Part shown: one piece after another, positions 10,590 through 20,616 of the stretch
Numbering within the stretch: position 1 is the first letter of the stretch
Layout of the letters: the number at the start of each line of letters is the position of its first letter
NCBI GenBank assembly: GCA_016714085.1
Contig: JADJNW010000001.1
Span: forward strand, 372,001-436,000
DNA length: 64,000 nucleotides
Reading direction: 5' to 3'
Source of the DNA: Saprospiraceae bacterium
GTDB taxonomy: Bacteria > Bacteroidota > Bacteroidia > Chitinophagales > Saprospiraceae
Notes under the pieces: model-generated
Told to the model about the DNA's origin: nothing
Database searches by the model: none
What the model saw: the letters and a program-made list of their open reading frames with translations, nothing else
Made by a program: the position numbers and the translations under genes

Positions 10590-11765
10590 ATGAAGAAGTT
10601 TAGCGCCGACATCGTATTTACTGTTGTAAGTGAGCCAATTACAAATGGCGTAGTTGTCACAGATGATGAAGGAAAAATTTTACAGATTGATAGCCGAGCC
10701 AATCACGATCCTTCGAGCGTTGATATTCGCAAGGGTGTCATTGTGCCGGGTTTTGTAAATACGCATTGCCATTTGGAATTATCGCACATGAAAGGCAAGG
10801 CAGATACGGGCACGGGCTTGTTGCCATTTTTGAAAACGGTGGTCAATTTCCGAGATATTTCGATGGAGGAAATCCTGGATGCTATCGCCAAAGCCGATCA
10901 GGAAATGTACGATGGCGGCATCGTGGCGGTCGGCGATATTTCTAATAAATTGGACACTGCCGGGCAGAAAGACAAGAGCAAAATTCGCTATTACACTTTC
11001 GTGGAAATGTTCGATTTCTTCCAGGATAGCTGGACGGAGAAGAGTTTTAATGATTATAAAGCGGTATATGATGGTCAAAGCACTGCTCATGGCAACCGCA
11101 AGAGTTGTGTACCGCACTCGCCTTATACAGTGACGCCAGGATTGTTCCAGCGCATCCGAGAAGTGAACGAAGATGAAGCAACGATCAGCATTCACAACCA
11201 GGAGACCGCGCACGAGGACGCTTTTTTCCAGAACAAAACAGGCGATTTTTTAGAATTTTATAAATCCTTCGGCTTTCCGATTGAGCATTTTCAACCCACT
11301 GGCAAGAATTCGATTTATTATGCTTTGCAATATTTAAATCCGAAAAACCGGAATTTATTTGTCCATAATACCATGACGCCTCCCGTCGATATTCAGGCAG
11401 CACAAGCCTGGAGCGACCGTATTTATTGGGCTACCTGCGCCAATGCCAATTTGTATATTGAAAATCGGATGCCATTTTACAAGCATTTTATAGATAATAA
11501 TGCCCGCCTGACCATCGGCACGGATAGCCTCACTTCCAATTGGCAGCTTTCGGTGCTGGAAGAAATGAAAACGATCGCTCGATTCCAATCTTATGTGCCT
11601 TTTGAAACGATGCTTCGCTGGGCTACGCTGAATGGCGCACAGGCATTGGGCTTCGAGGCAGATTTTGGCAGTATCGAAATTGGCAAAAAGCCGGGATTAA
11701 ATTTATTGAATTTGGGTAGCGATTTAAAATTAACTGCCGATACGAAAGTCTCACGGTTAATTTGA
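10590..11765 (+). CDS. Amidohydrolase-family deaminase (TRZ/ATZ/aminofutalosine-type)
   Basis: This 391-residue cytoplasmic protein has the metal-binding HxH in GFVNTHCHLELSH, a histidine region SIHNQETAHED, a further VHNTM motif and the aspartate motif GTDSLTSN. These are typical of zinc or iron amidohydrolases that deaminate purine-like or triazine substrates. The layout resembles chlorohydrolase/aminodeoxyfutalosine deaminase proteins. No menaquinone genes are nearby, so a role in futalosine metabolism is only a possibility. The C-terminus is short but ends normally. It stands as a single gene behind its own promoter. Confidence 0.8.
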   Translation: MKKFSADIVFTVVSEPITNGVVVTDDEGKILQIDSRANHDPSSVDIRKGVIVPGFVNTHCHLELSHMKGKADTGTGLLPFLKTVVNFRDISMEEILDAIAKADQEMYDGGIVAVGDISNKLDTAGQKDKSKIRYYTFVEMFDFFQDSWTEKSFNDYKAVYDGQSTAHGNRKSCVPHSPYTVTPGLFQRIREVNEDEATISIHNQETAHEDAFFQNKTGDFLEFYKSFGFPIEHFQPTGKNSIYYALQYLNPKNRNLFVHNTMTPPVDIQAAQAWSDRIYWATCANANLYIENRMPFYKHFIDNNARLTIGTDSLTSNWQLSVLEEMKTIARFQSYVPFETMLRWATLNGAQALGFEADFGSIEIGKKPGLNLLNLGSDLKLTADTKVSRLI

Positions 11766-11978
11766 TGTTAAAAAATAGCGTACAGAATTTTTTACTTATT
11801 ACAAATAATCTTTATTTCAAATTATAAATATTCCCTCAGAGGCTTATTCCAAATATCTTTCCGAAATATTCATTATTTGCCATTAAAAAATCTTTCATTA
11901 ATTTTTAGTTAAGGGTGTGACTTTTGGAATCTTTTTTAGTCAAAATGAGTAGAAATAAATAAGAAAATTTCTATTCCC

Positions 11979-14355
11979 ATGAACAACTTGATCGCCACCC
12001 TCGATGTAAAGCGGGTGTTGCAAGGGCTGTATGCTATACAGCACGCGCTACATACTATGAGAAAACGCTGGGGAGCATTCCTCCGCAAGTATCCTTTCGT
12101 ACTTTGGTTGCTGAAAGCGCTTGGCTTGGTTACACTGGTCGGTGCGATAGCAGTCACGGGTTTCCTGATGAGTATTCGTTACGGCGCTTTTGGCCCATTG
12201 CCCAGCAAGGCCGATTTGGAACAAATTTCCAATCCTTTAGCCGCAGATGTTTTGGCTGAAGATGGCACTTTGCTGGGGCGTTATTTCTTTGAACATCGCA
12301 GCAATGTACCTTACAAGAATATCTCACCGCATTTTGTGAATGCCTTGGTGGCAACCGAAGATGCCCGCTATTTCCATCATAATGGCGTGGACTTGCGTGC
12401 CTGGGCGCGTGTAGCTTACAAAACGATCCTGAAAAAAGATGAATCCGCCGGTGGCGGCAGTACGATTACACAGCAATTGTCCAAAAACCTCTACCCTCGC
12501 CGGGATTATGGCGAATATTCTCTGGTTATCAACAAGTTAAAAGAGGTTTTCATCGCTATACGACTGGAAAATCTATACAGTAAAGAAGAAATTCTGGAAA
12601 TGTACCTCAATACGGTGCCTTTCAGCGAAAATACCTACGGTATCAAAGTAGCTTCGCAACGCTTTTTTGGTGTGACGCCGGATAGTTTGAATGCTGAGCA
12701 AGCGGCAGTATTGGTAGCAATGCTAAAAGCTACGACGACGTATAGTCCTGTTGCCAATCCCGAAAAATCCTTGGAGCGCCGAAATTTGGTGCTGGGACAA
12801 ATGCAAAAATATGGCTACTTGAGTGAAACTGAAACGGATTCTCTGCAAAAATTGCCTTTAAATCTACGATACAGCCCATTGAACCACAACGAAGGCGTGG
12901 CTACGCATTTCCGCGAACATTTGCGCCTGGAATTAAAGAAAATTCTGGAAGACTACCGCAAGCCGAATGGCATGGCTTATAATATTTACACCGACGGTTT
13001 GAAAATTTATACGACGATTGACCCAAAAATGCAGCGCTACGCCGAGCAAGCGATGCAAGAACACATGAAGCAATTACAAAAAGATTTTTTACAAGCACCT
13101 CAACGGTGCGCCAGCCTGGGAAAGCGACACTACTTTGATTTTGGCGATCCATCAATCGCCGCGCTATCGCCGAATGAAAGCCGAGGGTTTTACAGCACAA
13201 CAGATTGATTCTGTAATGAATGAACCGCTTGAAATGCGCATTTTTGATTGGGAAAGACGCGAGAAGAAAATGATGATGAGTCCGTTGGATTCTATTAAAT
13301 ATTATTTGTCTTTGTTAAATGCCGGATTTCTGGCGGTCGAGCCGCAGACAGGTGCAGTGAAAGCTTGGGTAGGTGGCATAGATCATAAGTATTTCAAATA
13401 CGATCACGTCAAATCGCGTCGTCAAGTGGGTTCTACATTCAAGCCCGTGGTATATGCCACAGCGATTCAGCGAGGTATCGCGCCTTGTAGTTATACTAGT
13501 AATGTTTTACGCACTTATCCTCAATATCAATATTGGACACCGAAAAATGCGGATAATAAATATGGTGGCTCTTACTCGATGGAAGGAGCGCTGATCAACT
13601 CGATCAACACCATTTCGGTGAACATGGCGGTTCGTTCCGGCTCCATCAATGTGGCACAGATGGCTGAAGACCTTGGTATCAGCGACGATGTGCCGGGCGT
13701 ACCTGCCATTGCATTGGGTGCCCACGAGGCTTCCTTACTCGATATGGTAACCATGTATAGCACTTTTGCTAATCGTGGTCAAAGACCAGAATTGCGCTAC
13801 ATCCGCCGCATTGAGACCAACAGAGGCCGCGTGGTTTATCAAAACTGGATCGATACCAGCGAATGGAAACGACCTTTGACAGTAGATCAAGCGGATATGA
13901 TGACAAAAATGCTTCAGTCGGCTGTGAACAATGGTACTGGACGCCGTCTGCGTTATCGCTACAAATTCACCAATGAAATTGCAGGTAAAACAGGAACAAG
14001 CCAAAACCACTCTGATGGTTGGTTCGTCGGCTATACGCCTACGTTGGTGTCAGGTACTTGGGTTGGCGGCGAGTCTCCGGCAGTGCGTTTCCGCGATTTG
14101 AGTTTGGGTCAGGGTGCGAATATGGCTTTGCCGATTTATGCCTTGTTTTTACAAAAATTGCAAAAAGATAAAGATTACGAACCGTTGTTTGCTGCCAAAT
14201 TCCCAGAACCGTCTGAAGAAGTAAAAGATGCGCTCAATTGTGCCAACGTTCGTTGGGGACAAGCGAAGCAAGAAGATATAAACACAGACAACACTACTAA
14301 GGCAGCGACCGCAGTGGCCGGGAATGCTAGTACCGCCACTGTTGGTACGCAATAA
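11979..14355 (+). CDS. Class A penicillin-binding protein (glycosyltransferase-transpeptidase), frameshifted
   Basis: A membrane anchor near residues 45-65 is followed by a GT51 glycosyltransferase domain with ATEDARYFHHNGVD and GGGSTITQQLSKNL, then a transpeptidase domain with GSTFKPVVY (SxxK), SVN and KTGTSQNHSDGW. The protein polymerises and cross-links peptidoglycan in the periplasm. The frame breaks at 13085-13090: six Ts should be five, giving DFYKHLNGAPAWES. Corrected, it has about 791 residues. A second possible start is the ATG at 12057 (MRKRWGAFLRK). A strong terminator at 14437-14473 ends the unit. The family is PBP1A/mrcA-like. Confidence 0.93.
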
Positions 14356-14436
14356 ATGATTTACTTGTGAAAATGAACTCGTGCAGAGCGAAAATCCCCA
14401 GTTTAGCAAGCGTTAAATAGTGTACAATACCCCTAG

Positions 14437-14473
14437 TCAGGCGGCTTACAAAGGTAAGTTCGCCTGATTTTTT
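14437..14473 (+). terminator. Rho-independent terminator of the PBP gene
   Basis: TCAGGCG pairs with CGCCTGA, with an inner CTTAC/GTAAG stem, and is followed by six Ts. Confidence 0.85.
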
Positions 14474-14561
14474 GCATAGAAATCAAAATTCAACACAAAA
14501 AGACTATTAGGTTTTTGCTATATTTGGGAAGAAATCAGCAAACGAACATCCGTTTGCAAGA

Positions 14562-15358
14562 ATGACCAAATGGGTGAATATTAATCAAATTCTTTACTAT
14601 TTACTGATATTCGTATTGGGCGTCGGTGTATTACAAGCGCTTGGCATTGGATTTCTGTTTTTTTCAAGCGCTCCAGCGAAAAGCGCTCAAATGCCTTCTT
14701 CGGCTGGTTGCTCATCACTTTTGGATTGACGCTGCTTCACAATGTTTTTCTCATCAGCGGTTGGTTGGAGCGATTTCCAATATTAAGTTATTTACCTTTT
14801 TATTATTCATTGGCCTTTCCAACATTACTATTTTATTATGTAAAACTTAATTTATATCCAAAATATCATTTTATTTGGTCGGATGTAAAACATTTTATCC
14901 TGCCTGTCGGGCAATTTCTTTTTTTTGCCTGGGTACTTGCCACTGCTGCGAACTATACGACGCCCCTAGAGCGCAATTTTTACAACCCATTTTTTGGTGC
15001 TTTTGAGCAATTACTTTATTTAATTACGTTTTTTTCGTATATGTATTTCTCTCGAAGATACATCGTTCAAAAAAGAAAAGAAGTGAATAACCGCAGCGAA
15101 TTGAGAAAGATTCTTTATTTGCGAATTTTAATCAGAATTCTGTTTATTTTATTTTGCGTGCATACCGTTTTTGTAGTAGTTGACTTTATTTGTTATGAAT
15201 TTTTAGACATCAATCTACGCACGGTAAAGCCCTACGCAGCGTTGGGGGCTTTGTCTTTTGCAGTATTATTGTTCTGGCTAGGCATTTATGGTTTCCAGGT
15301 ATTGTTCTGGGGAAGGCGCGTATTTGGAAGGTTTAAAGGTAGCAATGTTACAAAGTAA
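14562..15358 (+). CDS. Polytopic membrane protein, AraC-sensor-like, frameshifted
   Basis: The gene probably starts at the ATG 14562 (MTKWVNINQILYYLLIF). A run of seven Ts at 14658-14664 should be eight, which joins ALGIGFLF to FKRSSEKRSNAFFGW. Corrected, it has about 265 residues with seven predicted membrane helices and a basic C-terminus. The overall pattern resembles the 7-helix membrane half of the AraC-family regulator at 55978-57078, but no helix-turn-helix follows here. It might be a stand-alone relative of that sensor domain; the function is unknown. Confidence 0.6.
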
Positions 15359-15393
15359 TTAAATAATAAAGTAATTAAATAATAAAGTAATTA
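15352..15393. repeat. 16-bp tandem repeat, 2.6 copies
   Basis: The unit AAAGTAATTAAATAAT is repeated exactly, beginning 7 nt before the stop of the membrane-protein gene so that the repeat overlaps the end of its coding region. Confidence 0.85.
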
Positions 15394-15418
15394 TTACTTA
15401 AATTATTCATTATATTAT

Positions 15419-15454
15419 AATAATGTGGCACATTTATAAATGCGCCACATTATT
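15419..15454. terminator. Bidirectional terminator hairpin
   Basis: AATAATGTGGC pairs with GCCACATTATT around a nested CATTTATAAATG palindrome, flanked by a and c. It lies between convergent genes and shares its inner design with the hairpin at 8601-8632. Confidence 0.75.
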
Positions 15455-15458
15455 ACAT

Positions 15459-16892
15459 TTATTTCGCGGCGCGGATCGTCGTGCTTTCCTGAATCCAACA
15501 GCCCACAAAGAAAGAATCGCCCTCTTTCAAGCTTCTTTGGAAAATATCCTCCACCGTTGGCATATACTGAGAATAGCGTCCGATCCATTTATTGGCTTCG
15601 GCGGCAGCGCTGGCATCCACACGTTTAGCTCTGTTCCACATATCAATAGCCGGCCAAACGACAATCTGACTATCCCAGCCCCGGCCGGGTCCGCACAAAG
15701 GCCCACTCGATGCATACAAACGCCCAATCAAAATGAAAGGCTCACCCCAGTTGGGATTGGCTTCAGCAGCTTGCAAAGCATATTGACGAGCGCGCGCGAA
15801 ATTTTTCAAATGCGCATAATATATTTTAGAAACGAGTAATAAATATTTACCTTTCTTTACAGCATCTTTTTCTTCACTTGCAGCCTTGAGAAAGTTTTCA
15901 ATAGCGCAGTTATAATCATTATTTTGCAAACAATTATTAGCAACGGTTGACGGGCCGGTTGATTCTACTCTACAATTCTCATTAGCAGCGTTCACTAATG
16001 CTGTAAATTCAGGGTCACCTTCAGCACAGCCGCCCCAACGCAACCAAGTATAAACATCTCTTATTACATCACAATCCGCAGGATTATCAAGAAAATCCTG
16101 ATAATATTTAGTTTTATAATAATTACAATCATAAAATCCGCGTACCGTTTCAAATGCCTCCAGGCGCGAAGGGACATATTGCTCTACAATCCGCCAACGC
16201 TCACATTCCTTATCCTTGCATTTGGCAAGCCCATTTGCTAAAGCATCGCGCACGATTTGTTGGTATTTTTGGGCTTCGGGCATCCCGATTTGATTTTCAA
16301 AATATAAATCTACAAGCAGCGCCGTGAAAGGATTGAGAATAAAATCAGCGGTTTTCACGCCTTCTTTATCCACCGTTTTCTTGAAAAGATTATATACTTC
16401 AAATTTGGAAGCACGGTTAGGATATTTATAATATAAATCAAATGCTTTGCGCGAAGAAGCGAACATCCCTTCCGGATAACAACGTTCCATTTCATCATAA
16501 AATATAAAAACCGTGTCAATATAGCGGTTGACTAAGTTGGAATCCTGGGTTTGGGTCATAAAATGCTCATAAAAACGAATGCCATCGTCGAATACCGTAC
16601 TGCGCTTGCCATCGGCAGCCGGCGCAACGGCAAATACTTTTTTCCAATAAGAAAAGGCGGTCGCCCAATCATTCGCTTTTAAAAAATCTCGGTATAAGAC
16701 ATAATCCTCCAGGGTTTGATCAGGATATGGGGCGTCCGAGAATTTTGGGCAAGTGCTTAGTCCTTCTTCAATTGGGGTCGGTGGTTTTTGAGTAGTCGGC
16801 TGTGTTTCAGCAGAAGGCGGCGCTACTTTTGGGGTACAACTTATGATAAGCGCCATGATGGCAAAAAAGCACAATAATATCCTGGCATTCAT
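15459..16892 (-). CDS. TPR-containing lipoprotein
   Basis: The 477-residue protein starts with a lipoprotein signal: hydrophobic MALIIS followed by the lipobox cysteine (ISCTP), then a proline/threonine-rich linker. Helical repeats fill the rest, with TPR-like units near residues 340-420 (YLLLVSKIYYAHLKNFARARQYALQAAE). It is paralogous to the next gene, sharing the N-terminal APAADGKR motif and the C-terminal GRY...GDS...VGCWI block. It is probably an envelope scaffold protein. It follows the paralog on the same strand with a gap of about 170 nt. Confidence 0.75.
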   Translation of the reverse strand: MNARILLCFFAIMALIISCTPKVAPPSAETQPTTQKPPTPIEEGLSTCPKFSDAPYPDQTLEDYVLYRDFLKANDWATAFSYWKKVFAVAPAADGKRSTVFDDGIRFYEHFMTQTQDSNLVNRYIDTVFIFYDEMERCYPEGMFASSRKAFDLYYKYPNRASKFEVYNLFKKTVDKEGVKTADFILNPFTALLVDLYFENQIGMPEAQKYQQIVRDALANGLAKCKDKECERWRIVEQYVPSRLEAFETVRGFYDCNYYKTKYYQDFLDNPADCDVIRDVYTWLRWGGCAEGDPEFTALVNAANENCRVESTGPSTVANNCLQNNDYNCAIENFLKAASEEKDAVKKGKYLLLVSKIYYAHLKNFARARQYALQAAEANPNWGEPFILIGRLYASSGPLCGPGRGWDSQIVVWPAIDMWNRAKRVDASAAAEANKWIGRYSQYMPTVEDIFQRSLKEGDSFFVGCWIQESTTIRAAK

Positions 16893-17059
16893 AACTTTAT
16901 AATTTTTAGTAAAAAAGTTATTATTATAATTTGTTCATAAAATCAAAGAAGCTTCGCCCCAGGTTTCGGAACGAAGCTTCTTTGCTGATAGCGATGGGCT
17001 TCACAAAATTACAGATTGTCAATTGTTTATTCACAAAAACAATCAACAATCATTCATTC

Positions 17060-18469
17060 TTAATTTTTGAAGCTTATCCGAACCGTTTCGCCGATCCAGC
17101 AGCCTACCGTAACAGAATCGCCGGGATTAACCTTACGCATAAAGCCTTCTTCTCGCGCCGGTTTGGCATCGACGTATCTTCCAATTCGGTCATTGGCGTC
17201 GCTTGTTACCTCACTGTCAATGGATTTTGCATAAGCATATTTTTCAATAGCTGCAAGGATTGCCAGGCGGGTATTCCAGTCATCGCCACAGTTGCGGCTG
17301 GTACGCGCATACATATCACCGATCAGGATATAAGGTTTGCCCCAACCCGACTTCAAACTAGCAGCTTTGCGTGCATTTTCACGAGCTGAGCTATACTGAT
17401 CGAGCTGCCAAGTTTGAATATTAGCAATTGAATAATAGAACTGCGCTTTTTTATCGTTGTCGGTTTCCTTTTCAATAGCTTCTTTATATTTCTCAATAGC
17501 TTCACTGTATTTACCTTCTTGCTGCAAAATGGATGCGTAATAGCCTGGGTTGGTTTGACGCAATACGATCTCTAAACTGTCGTTAATGGATTTTGCCAAA
17601 TTTTCGTATTGTAAGCGCAAGCCCGCCATCTCCGTGTCGGTAGAGTCACATCCCTGAGTACGGAGCTTGGTATAAACATATTTCACCACTTCGATGTCAT
17701 CAGGATTCTCTTTGAAAGAAGGTAATAATTTTTTCTTAAAGTATTCACAATCAAACACTTGGTCGGCAATAGGGTCAAGGCTATTTTCCATAGCATCCAG
17801 GCCTTGTCGATAATAAGCGCCGTATTGTTTGTTATTTTTTTCATTGTGCTCAGCGATGGCCGTGAGTTTCTCGGTCATCATTTCCACTTCTTCCTTTGTA
17901 ATTTGCTTCTGCTGAAACAAGTAAGTCATCAATTGCCCCGTAGGGTCAAGAACAATATATTCAGAAGAATTACCACCTTTTTCAATAGCTTTTTTGAAAG
18001 CTTCGTAACTTTCTTTCTTCACGCCATAGCTCGGCAGGTAATAAAACATATCATAAGCTTTGCGGCCTAATAAAAATGCTTCGTTTTTATAACATTGCAT
18101 TTGTTCGTCATATAAACGCAAGATCATATCGGCATACTCCTTTTTCTTGGCAGCATCGTTGGACTTATTGTGCATTGCCATGTAAAATGTACGACCATCG
18201 GCATAGTGCGTAGCCCTTTGACCGTCGGCGGCAGGAGCAGCATCATATACCTTTTTCCAGTTGTCGAATGCAATTTTGAAGTTTTCCGCGTCGAGCTGTT
18301 CAATATCAGCTACCTGCTTGTCTTTCATGTATTGACGATAGATGGAATGCGCCCCTTCCAGGTCTTCTTTATTGGGCAAATTATTCCAAGTGCCACACTG
18401 GGCATTTGCCGCTGCTATCAGCGAACCACTTAGCATTGTTGCTATAAAAATACGGAACAAGACTTTCAT
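17060..18469 (-). CDS. TPR-containing periplasmic protein, paralog of 15459-16892
   Basis: The 469-residue protein has a signal peptide ending in AANAQ. TPR-like helices occur around residues 310-380 (YASILQQEGKYSEAIEKYKEAIEK). Motifs shared with the downstream lipoprotein include AAPAADGQRATHYADGRTFY and the C-terminal NPGDSVTVGCWIGETV. The start lies only 2 nt beyond the stop of the outer-membrane protein gene, so the two are an operon. Family knowledge: TPR proteins mediate protein contacts. A role in outer-membrane assembly is suggested only by the neighbours. Confidence 0.75.
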   Translation of the reverse strand: MKVLFRIFIATMLSGSLIAAANAQCGTWNNLPNKEDLEGAHSIYRQYMKDKQVADIEQLDAENFKIAFDNWKKVYDAAPAADGQRATHYADGRTFYMAMHNKSNDAAKKKEYADMILRLYDEQMQCYKNEAFLLGRKAYDMFYYLPSYGVKKESYEAFKKAIEKGGNSSEYIVLDPTGQLMTYLFQQKQITKEEVEMMTEKLTAIAEHNEKNNKQYGAYYRQGLDAMENSLDPIADQVFDCEYFKKKLLPSFKENPDDIEVVKYVYTKLRTQGCDSTDTEMAGLRLQYENLAKSINDSLEIVLRQTNPGYYASILQQEGKYSEAIEKYKEAIEKETDNDKKAQFYYSIANIQTWQLDQYSSARENARKAASLKSGWGKPYILIGDMYARTSRNCGDDWNTRLAILAAIEKYAYAKSIDSEVTSDANDRIGRYVDAKPAREEGFMRKVNPGDSVTVGCWIGETVRISFKN

Positions 18470-18471
18470 AC

Positions 18472-19821
18472 TTAATTAAATTTACGTTTAAAGAACCATG
18501 TATTATCGTTTAAAGTAAATCCCAAGGTCATACGGATAAAATTTTCTTTGATCGAGTCGGAAATACCGAATTGCCCTGCTTCTACACTAAAATTGATAAA
18601 GGAAATCTGCTGCCGAGGCATAATAATCGGAAAACCAGCACCTAATGTAATAGTATATTCCTCGATTTGTTCATCATTAATCACGCGAGGATCTTTCGCA
18701 TAAATAAATCCTGCCCGATAGCGCATCCGCTTGAAATAATTATCATAAGAATTATATTCCGGGATATATTCCACGCCAAAAGCCAAGCGACTCGCATCCG
18801 CAAGGGTTTCAGGCTTTGACTCGTTTTCATAATCGCTCCACTTGCCTGTGCTGTACTCTGCACCAATCTTAAATTTATTAAGTTGTTCATAAACAAGCCC
18901 CGCTGTCAGTTGCGATGGCAAAGTTCCTTTTTCTTTCGCACCTACTTCATAAAGAAGCGTATCCGTGGAAGTGAAAAAATTAGTACGTGTATATAATCGG
19001 CTGCTATTCGTATTAAATTCTGAGGCGCTATTGCCATAAGCACCCAGCGTTAATCTCTTGGTATAGAATTGGTTGCGATCTTTTTCTCCAAATTCAAAGG
19101 TATATTGAAGCCCGGCATTCCACAAAAAGCCTCCCACGCTGATTTCATCCAGGAATTCAGTGCCATAAGCCAATTCTAAGCTGTCAAATTCTACCCGACG
19201 GCTATTCGACATTTTTCCAAAAAGATAACCCAGCGAAACGCCCAGGGATAAATTCTTGTATTTCAGTCCATTACCCCACAAAAAGCGATACGTACCGCCA
19301 TTGCCTTTGAATATATTAGTAGTTACTTCAATATTTTCCCCATAATTTACATCAGCCCGAATATCATAAGCCACTGTATTATAAGGTTGTAAAGAAAGAC
19401 TCATACCATAATTCCAGGGAGATGTACGCTTATCGAGCACTTTGCTGATCGGATTAATCAATGGGAAACCCAAAGCTAAATAATTCAAATTACCGCTCCA
19501 GACTTGATCGGAAGCACCATTGCGCCCCTGCAAATCCGCATATTTTGCAAAAAAACCAATCTCAAAAGCTGTCGATTGTAGCGAAGCCAGCGAGGCGGGA
19601 TTCTGTGTGTTCAGATTATAAGGGTCTTGAAATCCGGCTGTGAGGCCACCCATTCCTGCTGCCGCCGCGTAGTATTGATTGACAAAATCGCCTAAACCAA
19701 AGCGGGAATAAGGAGAATTGCCTTTGGGGCGTATATCCTGACTAGCCGTCTGGGCCTGCAAGATTCCAGCAAAACCGCACATCATGATCAATACAAAAAT
19801 CCTTCTCCTAAAGCTCCACAT
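18472..19821 (-). CDS. Outer-membrane beta-barrel protein
   Basis: The 449-residue protein has a signal peptide ending in LQAQ, then GNSPYSRFGLGDF and NPASLASLQSTAFEIGF. These motifs are typical of a Bacteroidota family of FadL/OMPP1-like barrels encoded next to coaX. Many alternating strands end in aromatic residues, and the protein finishes in WFFKRKFN. It overlaps the 3' end of coaX by 14 nt, so translation is likely coupled. The transported substrate is unknown. Confidence 0.75.
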   Translation of the reverse strand: MWSFRRRIFVLIMMCGFAGILQAQTASQDIRPKGNSPYSRFGLGDFVNQYYAAAAGMGGLTAGFQDPYNLNTQNPASLASLQSTAFEIGFFAKYADLQGRNGASDQVWSGNLNYLALGFPLINPISKVLDKRTSPWNYGMSLSLQPYNTVAYDIRADVNYGENIEVTTNIFKGNGGTYRFLWGNGLKYKNLSLGVSLGYLFGKMSNSRRVEFDSLELAYGTEFLDEISVGGFLWNAGLQYTFEFGEKDRNQFYTKRLTLGAYGNSASEFNTNSSRLYTRTNFFTSTDTLLYEVGAKEKGTLPSQLTAGLVYEQLNKFKIGAEYSTGKWSDYENESKPETLADASRLAFGVEYIPEYNSYDNYFKRMRYRAGFIYAKDPRVINDEQIEEYTITLGAGFPIIMPRQQISFINFSVEAGQFGISDSIKENFIRMTLGFTLNDNTWFFKRKFN

Positions 19822-20536
19822 TATAGTTTAAAATTTTATTCAGACCCTGTAGGACTAAATTTGGATTCACAAATATCTGGCTTTTCAAATTTTTTACCAA
19901 AAAATCGGCGTCTCCGCCGGTTAAAATAACGTTAATACTTCCCCATTCGCTTCCACACCAATCGATAAATCCTTGAATTTCAAGCGCTGCGCCTAATTGC
20001 GCGCCGTTTCTCATTGCTGATTTTGTATCAAAACCAATCACGTTTTCGATTTCTCCCATTTCCACCAAAGGTAATTTGGCGGTAAAATGGTGCATTGCTT
20101 TCAAGCGCATTTCCAATCCCGGAGCGATATTTCCCCCGAGGTACACGCCATCTGCGCTCAAAAATTCATACGTAATGCAAGTACCCGCGTCGATGACCAA
20201 GCAATTTTGATTAGGAAACATACTATAAGCGCCTACCACTGCTGCCAATCGATCTTTTCCTAAGGTTTCCGGTGTTCTGTAAGTGTTTTGGATAGGTAAG
20301 GGCGTATGCGAATTCAGTTCGATATAAAAAAAGTTATTAATTAAAACCTTTGTTATTTTTTCAGGAACGGTTTTCCCCACATTACATAAGATGACGTTTT
20401 TTACTTTTTGGTTGGTTGCCAAAGAAAATAATTCTTCCACCGACCAGTCTTCCCATATCCATTTTTCCAGCAGCCGTTCTTTTTCAAACATCCCCAATTT
20501 GATGCGTGTGTTTCCTATGTCAATTGTCAGATTCAT
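19808..20536 (-). CDS. coaX: Type III pantothenate kinase
   Basis: The 242-residue protein starts with the ASKHA phosphate-binding motif TIDIGNTRIKLG. GKDRLAAVVGAYSMFP and VIDAGTCITYEF are CoaX signatures, with the catalytic aspartate in IDAGT. It phosphorylates pantothenate, the first step of coenzyme A synthesis. It is followed by, and overlaps, the outer-membrane protein gene, an order common in Bacteroidota. No type I or II kinase is seen in the window. Confidence 0.95.
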   Translation of the reverse strand: MNLTIDIGNTRIKLGMFEKERLLEKWIWEDWSVEELFSLATNQKVKNVILCNVGKTVPEKITKVLINNFFYIELNSHTPLPIQNTYRTPETLGKDRLAAVVGAYSMFPNQNCLVIDAGTCITYEFLSADGVYLGGNIAPGLEMRLKAMHHFTAKLPLVEMGEIENVIGFDTKSAMRNGAQLGAALEIQGFIDWCGSEWGSINVILTGGDADFLVKNLKSQIFVNPNLVLQGLNKILNYNVEL

Positions 20537-20616
20537 GTGGTGGATGTGGTGATGTGGTGATGTGGTGATTTTGCGCCCTCACGACATCACAAAATCGCAA
20601 TATCACTATACAAAAT

